Source: Colocasia esculenta | Taxonomy: Eukaryota > Streptophyta > Magnoliopsida > Alismatales > Araceae | Assembly (NCBI GenBank): GCA_014218235.1 | Contig: CM024758.1 | Coordinates: 103,639,698-103,703,697, forward strand | DNA length: 64,000 nucleotides | Direction: 5' to 3' | Shown here: one piece after another, positions 35,009 through 47,856 of the stretch | Position numbering within the stretch: the first letter of the stretch is position 1 | How the letters are laid out: each line of letters starts with the position of its first letter | Notes under the pieces: model-generated | Seen by the model: the letters and a program-made list of their open reading frames with translations, nothing else | What the model was told of the DNA's origin: nothing | The model's database searches: none | Position numbers and translations under genes: made by a program

Positions 35009-35701
35009 AGTTCGAAAGAGTCATTGGGTGCGGACACCCTTTTCAAATCCTGTTCCAAACGACTCACCTTTGCTAGGAGGGCTTGGGTAAGTTGGTTGGA
35101 GGATGGTTTGGGAGGTGCCCCAGAAGAATGGTGGTGGGGGACATCTACCTGAGTGGAATAGTGAAGGGGAGGGGCACCGGAGGGCGTAGAAGCATGGGTC
35201 GGGGCCCGAGGGGGGTAAATGGGCCTTGCCACATTGGGGCTCGACTGGATTGGAAGGCCCTCCAACTGGACTGTGGGGGCGAGGATGGATAACTGACTTA
35301 GCCCGCGAGGGGGCAGGGGAGACTTGGACCATCGGGTCGCGAGCAGATTGAATATGAACACCCGCACTTGGGTGGAAAGCTTGAGCTGGATCGAGGACAG
35401 ACTTCCCCTTAAGGGCAGCCTGGACCTCCTGAAGCTAGGAAGCTTTGAGGCTCTGGAGGATGTCAACGAGTTGGGACAAGTCAATTGGGGAGGAGGTATT
35501 TCCGACGTCATGCCTTGGCGAGACGTGGGGAGCCTGAGTATCCATCGCATTAACATGCGAGGTGGCTAGACCATCATGAGGTGCATCAGGAAGGCGTGGG
35601 AAGGGACCCAGGGAGTCATACATATCTTTGTAGGTATCATCATGATAAGCCATATCTTCGTATTCGGCCATCGAAAGGGATCGGCCTGAACGAAGTTGCA
35701 T
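35009..35701 (-). pseudogene. gag: Gag N-terminal part of element A
   Basis: The frame opens with MQLRSGRSLSMAEYEDMAYH at 35701, reads to SQLVDILQSLKAS, a stop, and continues in overlapping frames through a Pro/Ser-rich stretch to QALLAKVSRLEQDLKR, a short coiled-coil-like segment before the solo-LTR break. Tat-like gags often begin with a LRSGR-type N terminus. At least one frameshift and one stop are present. Confidence 0.65.
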
Positions 35702-35705
35702 GAAA

Positions 35706-36740
35706 TTTTCAACAAATAGATGTGTTTTAAAGGGAACTTACCAAACAACTACTCAAACAAGTTTGAGAGAAGAGGTTAATGACTTTTAATTCACATACTT
35801 GAATATGCTTACGCCCACTTTAAATGTTCAATATAATTCAGTGTGGATTTTAATTGTAGTATGTCACTCCAAGTGGGTGTGGGCCTAAATGGGTAAGATG
35901 ATAACTTCGGGCCCACTAAGCAATCTCCCTTTCATGCAATAGGTATTCCACCACGAGTCTCCAGAAATGGGTACAACCGGCTCGGTCCACCGTGAGGGAA
36001 TCCACAGGGTACAGAGACTTACGGAGGTCTCGATGAGGATTCTCTAGACCAATGAGATGAATGCCCAATGGGGAGATTGCCCTCACCAAGAGAGATGTGT
36101 GGATGCTAGGAAAAGGAGGGAAGGAGGTCCCCCGGCTAGAAAATGGCCTGCAAGTGCAAAATGCAAAGAAATGACAGAAACCCGAGCTCTCTGTGACATG
36201 CTGAATTGCGTCCAGTACAGTGGACGCGCTTCCATTTAATCACGTCCGTTCAGTCAGCCGCGGATCTGATAGCTCATAGAAACTTTAAGAGCCGAGGCGA
36301 CTCCCTCCGGACTCTGTCACAAATCGCGTCGGGTATACCTGCTGCACAATAAACACAAATTGCATCCTCTGTACTGGACGCGGATCAAAGATGCAACTGA
36401 GCAGTTATAAAAAGTTGTAAATCCACAGAGCATGCTTTTCAAACAATTAAACAAGAAGAAGTAAGGACCAAATGGAGATGCTTTCTTCGGGTGAATGTAA
36501 GTAAACAGGTAAGGGAGCAGGATGGTGATTTTTTTTTTTCTTATTTTCTTTTAAATCAAATTTCTATGAAGGAAACTGTAGAGAAAAACTAACAAGAATA
36601 CAAGTTGGTAATGGCGATGGGAATCCCAAATAGCACCACGTGGGGTGTACCGCGTGGGGTACGAAGGAGGGGCACACGTGGGTGCCAAAGGAGGGGCACA
36701 CGTGGGTGCCAAAGGGAGGTAACCGGGCTAAGAGAAGAGA
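35706..36740 (-). other. 5' leader of element A between PBS and gag
   Basis: No supported ORF. It contains two copies of the inverted GCGTCC/GGACGC motif (36203-36232 and about 36358-36386) and a 24-bp direct repeat GGGGCACACGTGGGTGCCAA at 36671-36715. The leader of about 1 kb is long but usual for Tat-like elements. Confidence 0.5.
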
Positions 36741-36758
36741 GTCCCAGCGTGATCGCCA
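36741..36758 (-). promoter_or_regulatory. Primer binding site of element A
   Basis: On the minus strand TGGCGATCACGCTGGGAC begins four bases after the LTR end (CTACA, AAAT). It starts with TGG, the complement of tRNA CCA, and the matching tRNA end GTGATCGCCA with a CCCAGC T-stem resembles an arginine tRNA, which Tat-like elements commonly use. The exact tRNA was not searched. Confidence 0.6.
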
Positions 36759-38185
36759 ATTTTGTAGATGCGTTTTCTTTCCTCGAAAACACTGTCACAC
36801 AAGAGGGAATTTGACTTAAAAAGAAAGAGGTGGAACTTTTTTAATTATGGGATGGGGGAATGGCTAGATATGGTGGAAAAGCAGAAAAAGACGGAAAGGA
36901 AAGAAGGTGCGTGTGTGCACAATATGGAGTGTGATCGCCAGGTGCTCGTGGGCACCGAAGGAAACAGGCGGAAAGGAAGAGTGTGTACTTACCTTCACTC
37001 GGAGATCGTGGGAGTTGTGTGCGTGGGTCCTACCTCCTCCTTCCACCGGCCGGCCAGCGAAGGAGATTTAGCTCCGATGGTTACTTTGCAAGAAGAGAAC
37101 AACAAGAAACAAGTGACAAAGGGATTAGACTGTGAAAGTGTAGTAAAAGCTTACATGGAATGAAAGAAAAAGCATTAAATGGGGATTAACACACCTTGTG
37201 GGGTGGTGTTAAACACCTAAAAAAAGTGGGTATGGAGGAAATGCTATGTGTGTGTGTGTGTATGGGAATGTGAGACGGATGGAATGCACTAGGAAAAACT
37301 ATAAATAGGAAAACTATAAATAAGAAGAACGGAGGGAAAGGGAACAACGATGTAGCCCGTTGCGGCGACGGATGGAGAGGACGAAGAGAGGCCCCGCCCT
37401 CCTTGCTCCAATGCTCGTGAGAGGAATGGAGGCTCCAGATCCCGAGGAGGAAGGCGTGGCGATGACGAGCGTGGAACGTGCTCCTCCTTGACCTCGGAAC
37501 GTAAGCTTCTGGCCCGGCAGGGCTTTGCCTCGGGGAGTTGGAGAATTATGGCTCGGAGGTCGAGGCACCAGTTCGGCAGGGCTTCGCCGTCTTTGGGGTT
37601 GGATCCTCAAATGGTTACCCTCAGGTCTGTATTTATGGGCAAAACATGCTCAAATCACGTCGGGTACAATGGACGCCTATCTTTAATGAAACGCGTCTGC
37701 CTTAATCGCCGCGTTTTAAAAGATCCCTTGATTTCCGCTTGGTTTGACCATTATGTGATGATCATGGCCTACAGCTACGTTGAGAATCGCGTCGGGCAAG
37801 GACACCTCGTTTTCCAACGAATCAATCTTCTGACAAAATCGATCTTGATTTGATTGATGGTTTTGAAAACGCAGCGACATGTGCGGATGCGATTCTAAAT
37901 TTGCCATGATTCGAAGCATGGGAGCTCTTAAATGCCGTGGCTTTAGGGGCATGGCTTAGGCTTTGACCTTTAATCGCGTCGTCTTTGCCGGACGCATTTA
38001 TTGATTTCTCATGATTTGAAACGTGACCCCTCTTAAATGCCGCGACTTTAGGTGCATGGCTTAGGCTTTGACTTTTAATCACGGCGAGTTGATCGGACGC
38101 GAATCAAAATTCAGCATGTGATCGAAAGCAAGTGTGATTTTCGTCGGTCTTACCTGCCGCGGATCACACCCCTTTAAATGGCGTC

Positions 38186-39586
38186 TGTAGACACCCGATT
38201 CTGGCCCACAAGTCGAACTGCATTTCTTGTTATCTTGATTGGCCCCAAGTTGGTCATTCACCTTGAGCCCACCATTAGCCTTGCTTTGAGCCCATTAAGA
38301 GCCTCATTTTCATGATATCCCGTCCATTATCCTTTTAAAAGAGTCCATGTGCCTTAAGTCCCCATTATTCTCCCATTTTATTGATCCATTTTTGAGAATA
38401 TTCGATTTTCCCTAACGCGATGGGTCGGGGTTCCGCATTAGCCTTATCATGCCCCCCATAGCCGTCACGACAGCCCATGCATATCCATGCACGTGACTTT
38501 AGAGTCGCGACCCCCATGGTCGTCGCGTTCATCCTGTCGCACCCCTACGATCCGTCGCGACTACAGCCGCGGCAACAGCCTTCGCAACCACCTCCTATTT
38601 ATCCTCTATTGACCTTATCTTCATCCCATGCAACCTCCCAACCCCCTAAGCGCGGTTTGAGGTTTCAGGACCCTTGGAAACCTCCCTAGGACTCTCCCAT
38701 ATGGATTTACATGCATTTATCATCTTATTTTTTGCCATTATCTCCCATGGACCGGATTTTCTCTCTCCTATCCTATATAAGCATGGCCTCTCCTTCTGAG
38801 AGGGGGGAGCCCCGATTTTGCCACGAAGTGCTACCGAATTTTCCCAGATCTCATACTTAGCTCGTGGCCCTCCCTTCTCCTCACATTTTCTCCTATTTTC
38901 TTCACCAAGCCATGCTACATTCTTGATCCATGGAGCTTGGACGTGGAGAAGGTGACCTCTAAGGCTTTTGCACCCACTGAGAACGTCATCAGCAGCCAGG
39001 GAGTCACCCTATTGGGGCTCTTCTTCCCTCCCTCCTCATTTCTTCTTTCATGAATTTTATTGTTTCTTTTAAATAGGAATATATTCCATTTTTCTCCCAT
39101 GTTTTCCCACAACCCAAGGGGTTTAAAAACTACCCCCCCAGGTTGTTCCCTCCATGTCCCTTTTTCATTTTATTCATGGATAGCGACTACACTTAATATG
39201 TTCTAACAGGGTTATTTGTTTGTTTTCTTCATCTTGGCAGGCACCTAAGCATCAGTCTACGAGGGGCTATTGTTCTCTGGCTGGCCGGAGGGTAGGAAGA
39301 AGGTCCACACCAACTTTCTCCCGCACTGCAGAGAACGCGGCAGGCACGGGGGTTGCGACAGGCTTAACGCACCCTGGTAGGGCGTCGCAACATCAGCTCC
39401 ATCGCGACGGGTCACCCCGTGGCGACAAAGGTCAGTGTCCCGTTCTCTCTCCTTTTCCTAGCACAGTTAGCCCACATAGTTCTTATCCATGGCAACGTGT
39501 TAGGTGGCAATCACATCGTCCATGTTTATATGCCCCTTAGTTAATTTTAAAACGTGTTTCGAGGGGTGCACAGCCCTGTGATTACA
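38186..39586 (+). mobile_element. Solo LTR of the element B family
   Basis: Starts TGTAGACACCCGATTCTGG and ends CCCTGTGATTACA, with a perfect GCGTC duplication (38181-38185 and 39587-39591). Its reverse complement aligns with the element B LTR: the end at 40416 (TGTAATCACGGGG), the CTGGCAGGAGAGTAGG-like block near 40720, and the start near 55950-55981. A TATATAAG box lies at 38774-38781. Length 1,401 bp. Confidence 0.9.
38774..38781 (+). promoter_or_regulatory. TATA box of the B-family solo LTR
   Basis: TATATAAG, in the same place as TATATAAG on the minus strand at 41234-41241 in element B. It is a good candidate for the LTR promoter. Confidence 0.5.
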
Positions 39587-39786
39587 GCGTCCACTATACC
39601 GGACGCGAATATTTTAAGTTCAACAGACCCGTTTGACCCCTTTTGAGAAATTCCTAAAAATCCTAGAAAAATTCAAAAAAATAGAAAAATCACTCAATAG
39701 GTTAATTGAAGAGAGCCACTTCGAGGCATTGCGGTGTAACATGAAATTTGCTCGATATGTTGCTAAAATGGCATGTCTATAGTGTC

Positions 39787-40415
39787 CATCCCCCCAACCA
39801 TGAGTGCACTACAAGCGACTGAACATAGAACCAACCACACCAAAAGTCGATACTCCATTGCTGTCTTTACCTTAGTCGGATGTACAACTTGACAAACAAG
39901 TGAGGGTGTCCAGGAAGATGACACAAACCCTGGCAGTACACACAGTGCTGGGACAAACCCTGAGCACAACGTGCCTGGCTCATAAAGAACCTGGGGTACC
40001 TGACTGAAGAGGTAACCACGGTAAACATTATACTACGAAGCCCAGTCTAACACTCAAACCACGTAAACATGATGTCCAACACTTTTACTGTACAATCATA
40101 AACTTTACCCATAACCACACACCTGTAACTAGGGTCTAAAAGACCCACAACCCTCAAACTAGTTCAATAAGCCTCAGAACACATGAACACAATGTGGTCA
40201 AAAGTTGCGTTTAGAATGCGACACCCCGATATGGCGCGTTCCTAATGTGAACTCGTCGGGTCGGCCTGTCGAATTCAGAACGTGATCACCGAGCCCATCG
40301 CGTTCATAGCCTAAACGCCAATCAGGAGAAGCCTGCACTAGAAACTCCACAAACACATTATTTACCTTGCCCTGATCACATATAACACCTTAAATCGTTA
40401 CTCTACCATGCATAC
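39787..40415 (-). repeat. Continuation of the old LTR interrupted by elements A and B
   Basis: After the second GTGTC this continues the sequence that ended at 865, and element B cuts it at 40416 after CATAC. It has no ORF of note. Motifs such as GCGACACCCCGATATGGCGC resemble those in the other chromovirus LTRs of the window. Confidence 0.45.
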
Positions 40416-41559
40416 TGTAATCACGGGGTTGCACACCCCTCGAAACACACAACATGTTCTATGTTCACTGCATGATATGAGGATGTGATCGCCACCTAAC
40501 AAGTTTCCCTAAGATGTAGATGAAAACTAAGGCTAACATGGTAGGAAAAGGAACTAAGAAGTGGCACTTAATGATGTCGCGATGGGGGGACCGTCGCCAC
40601 ATGATGACTGTCGCGACGCCCCGATCGGGCGCATTCTCCTTATCGAGACGTAGGATGCCGACGCCTTCTCAACAGTGCGGGAGATGAGTGGAGGGACCTT
40701 CTTCCTACTCTCCAGCCAGCTAGAGAACAAGAGCTCCTCGTCTATCCTTGCTTAAGTACCTGCCAAAACAACAAAACACTAACAAGAAACCCTATTAGAC
40801 CTTATTTAAGTGAAGCATCTATTCAAAATGAAATGAAAAGGATGAAGCATGGGGGGAACGAACCTGGGGGGTGTTTTAAAACTCCTTGGGTTGCATAAAA
40901 ATGTGGGAAAGAAAAGATATGCTTCTATCTAAGAGAAAGTAACAACATGCATGAAGGGAAAATGAGGAGAAAGGAGGAGGAAAGGGCCCCAAAGGGCGAC
41001 TCCCTGACTGTAGATGGTGCTCTTAGGATGTGCAGTAGCCTCCGAAGAACGTGGAAGCCGCCTCCTCAGCCACCAAGCTTCATACATGAAGAAAGACTCA
41101 TGACTTGATGAAAAGAATAATGAGAAAATGGGTGGAAATGTGTAGGCTATGAGCTAAGGGGGAGCTCTGGGGAGATTTTGGCAGCACTTCGTGATAGGTA
41201 GGGGTCCTCTCCTCCTTCTAAAAGGTAGGGTCACTTATATAGAAAGGAGAGAAAAAATCTCATCCATAAGTGATAATGGCCCATGCAAATAATAAAAAGT
41301 CAAGAAAATCCACATAGGGAGAGTCCTATGAAGGTTCCAAGGAGAGATGGAACCTCAAATCGTGGCTGGGGGGTTGTGGGGGATGTTTGGATGAAGATAA
41401 AGCCAAATGGAGGATAAATGGGAAGTGGTTGCGGAGGCCAGCGCATGCAGATCATATCGCGACGGGTCGTAGGGACGCGACAAGGCTTGTCACGACGGCC
41501 AAGGTGGTCGGGACCATGAAGGCACGTGAATAGATATGCATGGGCTATCGTGATGGGTA

Positions 41560-44271
41560 TGTCACGTCCTAGTAAAAGTCTATTTTCTGAAAATGATAGA
41601 TATTAAGCACGAGAATTAACACAAAGTTTATTTATACACAACTCTCTTAGCGGAAGCTTTTTACATGATACTCCTCACTATAGTCTAAATGAGGAGCAGA
41701 TGGAAGTAGACTGTAACATCATTACATTCCAACTAACTATAAGAGAAATAAAAGATGACGAATCGATGGACGACGGGTAGTCCACTCAGCACACATATCC
41801 CCTTAGACTTCATTCCCATCTTGTTCACTTGAAAAAGGTAGGAAGAATGAGCTAACTAGCCCAGTAGAATTCAATTCCTTTAAACAAAAAGGACTCAAGT
41901 ATATAATCACAGAACAAGAATCTGAACATTGCTAAGACTGAGTATTAAATGGAGGGACAAATGTGTCCACTGAATAACAAATGTAGAACAATAGATATGT
42001 AGAAGCATAATCATGCATTCAAAATAACACTTATGTTCTGATTCAGATACATATTCACACACACATGTATGACATGATGACTAATCTAGCACATAATGAT
42101 GTATGCCAACATCCACTTGTCCTCATCGTTCCCGCGCGGCTACTAAGGAATTCGGGTGCTCCTCCCAGGACTGAACCAGCCCTATTTGCATAGGCATAAT
42201 TTCTCATTGAGTCCAAAGACCCAGAACTTTGTCATCATAACACACTCACTCTTGTAATGGTTTAATTGGGGTACACAAGTACTCAAGATTTCACATGAAA
42301 CAAAGGTTTAAAGATTAATACCAATGATTCCAAAAGGTTGTAGCCATGTAGGAACAATCAAACTTGGGATATTTAGGAATAATCCATGGATAAAAGAATG
42401 ATCCCTCACATTGGTACATGTTGTACTGAAGACAAGTTGACACTACTAGATAGACAAGTTACTGCTATGTCAACACAAGTCACTGTGGTGTCAACACAGT
42501 TCACTGTGGTGTTGACACAGTTCACTGTGGTGTTGACACAGTTCATTGTGGTGTCGACACAGTCCAGGGGTGTGTCAACACTAGAGTTGCTTTCCAGAGA
42601 ATAGTCAGAACAAAGAAATCTATGGTGTCGACACAATCCGGGGTGTGTCGACACTAGTACTGTTTTCCAGAAATGGTGAAGAACAAAGGAGTCTCTGGTG
42701 TCGACACAGTCCAGGGGTGTGTCGACACTAGTCCTGTTTTCAGCAAACAGTCATAAAGAAAGAAGAAGAGGAAGAAGAAGTAAAACATCGACATGGGTGG
42801 TATGAAAAACTTATGAAAGGAAGATTAAAGTATATGCAACCCTTCTAAGAGATTTTTCTTTACATCTAATAAGAATTTCTTCACAAATATATCTTGGCTA
42901 AGACATGAGCTTTAGATAAAGCATAGACACAATGGACAAAAACACATATCTATTGATCTTTTCAGAACACAAATCAAGGTGTGGATATAGTACACACTCG
43001 AACTTATGATTCTAACAAAGAAGGAAAGAGGATAAAGAAAATCCTACAATATGGACACTTAATTCCAGAAGTACTTAAGGATTCAAATCTAAAACTTGAA
43101 GATACACACACTTAAACAGGGAATCAACTCACTGTACTAAAGTTGTTTGTAACTTTAGAATAAGATTCTAGAACTAAGGATGGAAGAAGAATAAAGAGTT
43201 TCCTACATGGAGTATAACTAGACTCTTCTTCTCTCTAATGTAAAAGTCTACAACTACCAGAAAAAGGAAACGAGGAAGTTAATATTTAACAGGAACATTT
43301 CTAGCTTGAGAAGAAGACAAGAATGAGGAAGAAGGAAGCGAATTCTACTTAGCTTGAAGGATGAGCTTTTGCTGTAGTGGTCTCCCACTGGAGGAAGAAC
43401 GATGATATCCGGGTACAACATAGCAGCTTCTCTCAGCTGCAGCTTGTAGCACTTTCACCTGGAATAGGAGAAGCAACAGCTCTCTTACAACAACAATTTC
43501 TCCACAACAACCAGAGCTAAGGCAGCACTGACAACTTGATGCTAGCAAGTGCAACGGAAGTGGAGGAGAAGAAAAGCTCCCACGAAGGTGAGGGGAGGCT
43601 TTTATAAACCCTTCCTTGCCTTGCATGCCGGACACGCGGCCATGTAGGTGTCCGCAGTAAAACCTCTTAAGTTTTACTAGGGACACATTTTACATGGATC
43701 CATCATAGCCTAACACCTCAAATAACCATGTGTTACCCTCACATTTAGTGTGCTGGCTTTACCAGGGCCTTACACGCAGGCACCCAAGAAATTCCAGAAA
43801 ATGCTTTACCGTAATTGATCCTTAAATCAGCTGGCCCTTTAAACCACATATAAACATGTTCAAATGGTGTCTATTTGGAATAAAATCTCAACCATAGGTT
43901 AATGTGATGGTTTTACAAATTATGGTGATTTTAGTTTAATTTTTAGATTTTATTTTACACTGGGTGAAAAATCACTCGAAAAATAGTCGCGTCTACTTAA
44001 CCTCGAAGTCCGCACATCAATAAATCTGTATATTTACATTTCTGATATCCCCACATTTTTCTAAAAATTATGGTGTTCTCAAATTTTTATTTCGTTATAG
44101 TTTTCCGGTGTCGCCCTTTGGGAACGCGCACCTCTGTGTACGACACTGGGGTAACGTACGTTACCACTAATTAAACTCAAATTCTAATTATTTCAATTTA
44201 ATGACGATAATAATGTATAATAACCACATTATTCATATTTTCCTGACATTTTAAATTTTCGGGGCGTTACA
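41560..44271 (-). repeat. 3' LTR of element T
   Basis: Aligned over its whole length with 52969-55662 and, reversed, with 45244-47851. A TATA box (TATAAAAG on the minus strand) lies at about 43600-43607. A polypurine tract (TTTAGTGGGGGAGAGT on the minus strand, 44272-44287) borders it on the inside. Confidence 0.95.
42440..42740. repeat. 21-bp VNTR with GTGTCGACAC palindromes in the element T LTR
   Basis: Units of 21 bp with the core CACTGTGGTGTCAACACAGTT lie at about 42457-42562, followed by spaced copies of GTGTCGACAC. The homologous arrays lie at 53865-54130 (right LTR) and, inverted, at 46790-46965 (solo LTR). The left copy has one unit more than the other two. Confidence 0.85.
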
Positions 44272-44330
44272 ACTCTCCCCCACTAAAGGAAATTTGGTCC
44301 TCCAAATTTAATAACACAAGGGTACAGTTA

Positions 44331-45238
44331 CTAACCAGTAAACAATTCCAGATATTTACTCTTGATGGTGTCTTCTAGTTCCCACGTTGCCTCTTCTTTT
44401 CCATGTTTACTCCATTGAATCTTTAACAGGGAAACTTCCTTGTTTCGAAGTTGTTTTATTTTTCGATCAAGGATCTGTACAGGTCTTTCTTCACATGCTA
44501 AATTTTCTTGTATCTCCAGATCTTGATATCCAATGAAGTGCTCTGAGTCATAAATATATTTTCTCAACATTGACACGTGAAAAATATCATGTACATTAGA
44601 TAACTGTGGTGGAAGTGTTAGTTGATACGTCTTTTCTCCAATTCTTTTCAATATTTCAAATGGTCGAATGTACCTTGGACTCAATTTTCCCTTGATTCCA
44701 AATCTTCTAATTCCGCGTCGAGAAGATACTTTAAGGAATACATGTTCTCCTTGATGATATTCCAATTCCCTTCTTCGACGATCAGCATAGCTTTTTTGTC
44801 GGTCTTGGGCAGCTTTCATTCTGTCTTATAGTAATTTGATAATTTCTGTGGTTTCTTGGATCATTTCAGGTCCAAGAATATGTGATTCTTTTAGTTCCAC
44901 CCACCACAGTGGTGATCTACATTGACGACCGTATAAGGCTTCAAATGGTGCCATTTGAATGGTAGAATGATAACTATTATTATAGGAAAATTCCATAATT
45001 CCTAAATGAGTGTTCCAGTCATTTCCAAATTCCAATATACAAGCACGACACATATCTTCGATAACTTGGTTTACCCGTTCTATTTGTCCATCAGTCTGAG
45101 GATGAAATGTTGTGCTAAACTTTAATTTAGTCCCCAATGCATCTTGTAGTTCTTTCCAGAAATGTGAGGTGAATCTTGCATACCTGTCAGACACTATGTC
45201 TTTCGAAATTCCGTGTAATCAGACAATTTCCTTCATAT
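44331..45238 (-). pseudogene. pol: Integrase core end, C-terminal domain and chromodomain of element T
   Basis: Minus-strand pieces: SDRYARFTSHFWKELQ (second Asp region), HPQTDGQIERVNQVIED (catalytic Glu), YGRQCRSPLWWVE, then GIKGKLSPRYIRPFEILKRI and LPPQLSNVHDIFHVSMLRKY, the usual GPY/F region. The end VQILDRKIKQLRNKEVSLLK, IQWSKHG and ATWELE is a chromodomain of the plant chromovirus kind, thought to direct insertion to heterochromatin. Stops occur at about 44822 and at 45218, the latter TGA where CGA (Arg) is expected. The solo LTR at 45244 separates this part from the N-terminal half. Confidence 0.85.
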
Positions 45239-45243
45239 ATAAT

Positions 45244-47851
45244 TGTAATGCCCCGAAAATTTAAAGTGTTAGGAAAATATGAATAATGTGGTTATTATAC
45301 ATTATTATCGTCATTAAATTGAAATAATTAGAATTTGATTTTAATTAGTGGTAACGTACGTTACCCCAGTGTCGTACACAGAGATGCGCGTTCCCACAGG
45401 GCGACACCGGAAAACTATAACGAAAAAAAAATCTGAGAACATCATAATTTTCAAAAAAATGTGGGGATATCAGAAATGTAAATATCTGGATTTATTGACG
45501 TGCGGACTTCGAGGTTAAGCAGACGTGACTATTTTTCGGGTGATTTTTCACCCAGTGTAAAATAAAATCTGAAAATTAAACTAAAATCACCATAATTTGT
45601 AAAACCATCACATTAACCTATGGGTGAAAGTTTATTGCAAATGGACACCATTTGAAGATGTTTATATAAGGTTTAAAGGGCCAGCTGATTTATAGATCAA
45701 TTACGGTAAAACATTTTCTGGAATTTCTTGGGTGCCTGCGTGTAAGGCCCTGGTAAAGCCAGCACACTAAATGTGAGGGTAACACATGGTTATTTGAGGT
45801 GTTAGGCTATGATGGGTGCATGTAAAACGTGTCCCTAGTAAAACCCAAGAGGTTTTACTGCGGACACCTACATGGCCGCGTGTCCAGCATGCAAGGGAAG
45901 GAAGGGTTTATAAAAACCTCCCCTCACCTTCGTGGGAGCTTTTCTTCTCCTCCACTGCCGTTGCACTTGCTAGCATCAAGTTGTGAGTGCTGCCTTAGCT
46001 CTGGTTGCTGTGGAGAAATTGTTGTTGTAAGAGAGCTTCTGCTTCTCCTGTTCCAGGTGAAAGTGCTACAAGCTTTAGCTGAGAGAAGCTACTGTGTTGT
46101 ACCCGGATATCATCGTTCTTCCCCCAGTGGGAGACCACTACAGAAAAAGCTCATCCTTCAAGCTAGGTAGAATTCACTTCCTTCTTCCTCATTCTTGTCT
46201 TCTTCTCAAGCTAGAAATGTTCCTGTTAAATATTAACTTCCTCGGTTCCTTTTTCTGGTAGCTGTAGACTTTTACATTAGAGAGAAGAAGAGTGTAGTTA
46301 TACTCCATGTAGAAAACTCTTTCTTCTTCTTCCATCCTTAGTTCTAGAATCTTATTCTGAAGTCACAAACATCTTTAGTACAGTGAGTTGGTTCCCTATT
46401 TAAGTGTGTGTATCTTCAAGTTTTAGATTTGAATCCTTAAGTACTTCTGGAATTGACTGTCCATATTGTAGGATTTTCTTTATCCTCTTTCCTTCTTTGT
46501 TAGAATCATTAGTCTGAGTGTGTACTATATCCACACCTTGATTTGTGTTCTAAAAAGATCAATAGATATGTCTTTTTGTCCATTGTGTCTATGCTTTATC
46601 TAATGCTCATGTCTTAGCCAAGATATATTTGTGAAGAAATTCTTATTAGATGCAAAGAAAAATCTCTTAGAAGGGTTGTATATACTTTAATCTTCCTTTC
46701 ATAAGTTTTTCATACCACCCATGTTGAGGGATTTCTTCTTCTTCCTCTTCTTCTTTCTTTCTGACTATTTGCTGAAAATAGGACTAGCGGCGACACACCC
46801 CTGGACTGTGTCGACACCACAGATTTCTTTGTTTTGACTGTTCTCTGGGGAGCAACACTAGTGTCAACACACCCCTAGACTGTGTCGACACCACAGTGAA
46901 CTGTGTCAACACCACAGTGAACTGTGTTAACACCACAATGACTTGTGTTGACATAGCAGTAACTTGTCTATCCACTAGTGTCAACTTGTCTTCAGTACAA
47001 CATGTACCAATGTGAGGGATCATTCTTTTAACCATGGATTATTCCTAAATATTCCAAGTTTGATTGTTCCTACATGGCTACAACCTTTTGGAATCATTGG
47101 TATTAATCTTTAAACCTTTGTTTCATGTGAAATCTTGAGTACTTGTGTACCCCAACTGAACCATTAAAAGAGTGAGTGTGTTATGATGACAAAGTTATGG
47201 GTCTTTGGACTCAATGAGAAATTATGCCTGTGCAAATAGGGCTGGTTCAGTCCTAAGAGGAGCACCTGAATTCGTTAGTAGCCGCGCGGGAACGATGAGG
47301 ACAAGTGGATGTTGGCATACATCCTTATGTGCTTGATTAGTCATCATGTCATACATGTGTGTGTGAATCAGAACTTAACTGTTATCTTGAATGAATGATT
47401 ATGCTTCTACATATCTATTGCTCTACATGTGTTATTTAGTGGACACGTTCGTCCCTCCATTTAATACTTAGTGTTAGCAATGTTCAGATTTTTGTCCTGT
47501 GATTATATACTTGAGTCCTTTTTATTTAAAGGAATTGAATTCTACTGGTCTACTTAGCTCATTCTCCCTACCTTTTTCAGGTGAACAAGATGGGAATGAA
47601 GTCTAAGGGGGATATGTGTGCTGAGTGGACTACCCGTCGTCCAACGATTCGTCATCTTTTATTTCTCTTATAGTTAGTTGGAATGTAATGATGTTATAGT
47701 CTACTTCCATCTGCTCCTCATTTAGACTATAGTGAGGAGTATCATGTAAAACGCTTCCCCTAAGAGAGTTGTGTATAAATAAACTTTTGTGTTAATTCTT
47801 GTGCTTAATATCTATCATTTTCAGTAAATAGACTTTTCCTAAGACATGACA
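45244..47851 (+). mobile_element. Solo LTR of the element T family nested in integrase of element T
   Basis: Starts TGTAATGCCCCG and ends CCTAAGACATGACA, 2,608 bp, opposite in orientation to its host. The target duplication ATAAT is perfect at 45239-45243 and 47852-47856. It is a full-length reverse-complement match of the host LTRs, with a TATAAAA box at 45909-45915. It is younger than element T. Confidence 0.95.
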
Positions 47852-47856
47852 ATAAT

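Larger units (their letters stand above)
866..39781 (-). mobile_element. Element A: complete Tat-like Ty3/gypsy LTR retrotransposon with nested insertions
   Basis: Both LTRs begin TGTAGA on the + strand and end GTCTACA or GTCTATA. The 5-bp target duplication GTGTC is perfect at 861-865 and 39782-39786, so both ends still match one insertion event. Without nested inserts the LTRs are about 1.6 kb each. Internal order on the minus strand is PBS, gag, protease, tandem-repeat linker, RT, RNase H, second RNase H, integrase, then a long segment with two genes in antisense, then the 3' LTR. The second RNase H and the large region after integrase with antisense ORFs are known traits of the Tat/Ogre/Retand lineage. 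Nested inserts: 1255-4190, 7008-17246, 32057-35003 and 38186-39586. All coding regions carry disabling changes. Confidence 0.9.
36763..39781 (-). repeat. 5' LTR of element A, split by a B-family solo LTR
   Basis: Starts TGTAGATGCG and ends GTCTATA, matching 866-5411. Net length is about 1,613 bp without the solo LTR at 38186-39586. It is followed by GTGTC (39782-39786), the mate of 861-865. On the minus strand it would drive transcription of gag-pol leftwards; its TATA motif at 37630-37637 reads CATAAATA. Confidence 0.9.

Noticed and set aside
42386..42654. ORFs over the 21-bp repeats in the element T LTR
   Set aside because: The repeat unit is a multiple of three, so the frame is open by chance. 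The homologous LTRs do not conserve a start or a length.
45829..46170. A 113-codon ORF seen in three copies (43345-43686, 45829-46170, 54737-55027)
   Set aside because: It lies over the TATA box and leader in each copy of the element T LTR. Its repetition reflects LTR copies, and the reading is not conserved at start and end.
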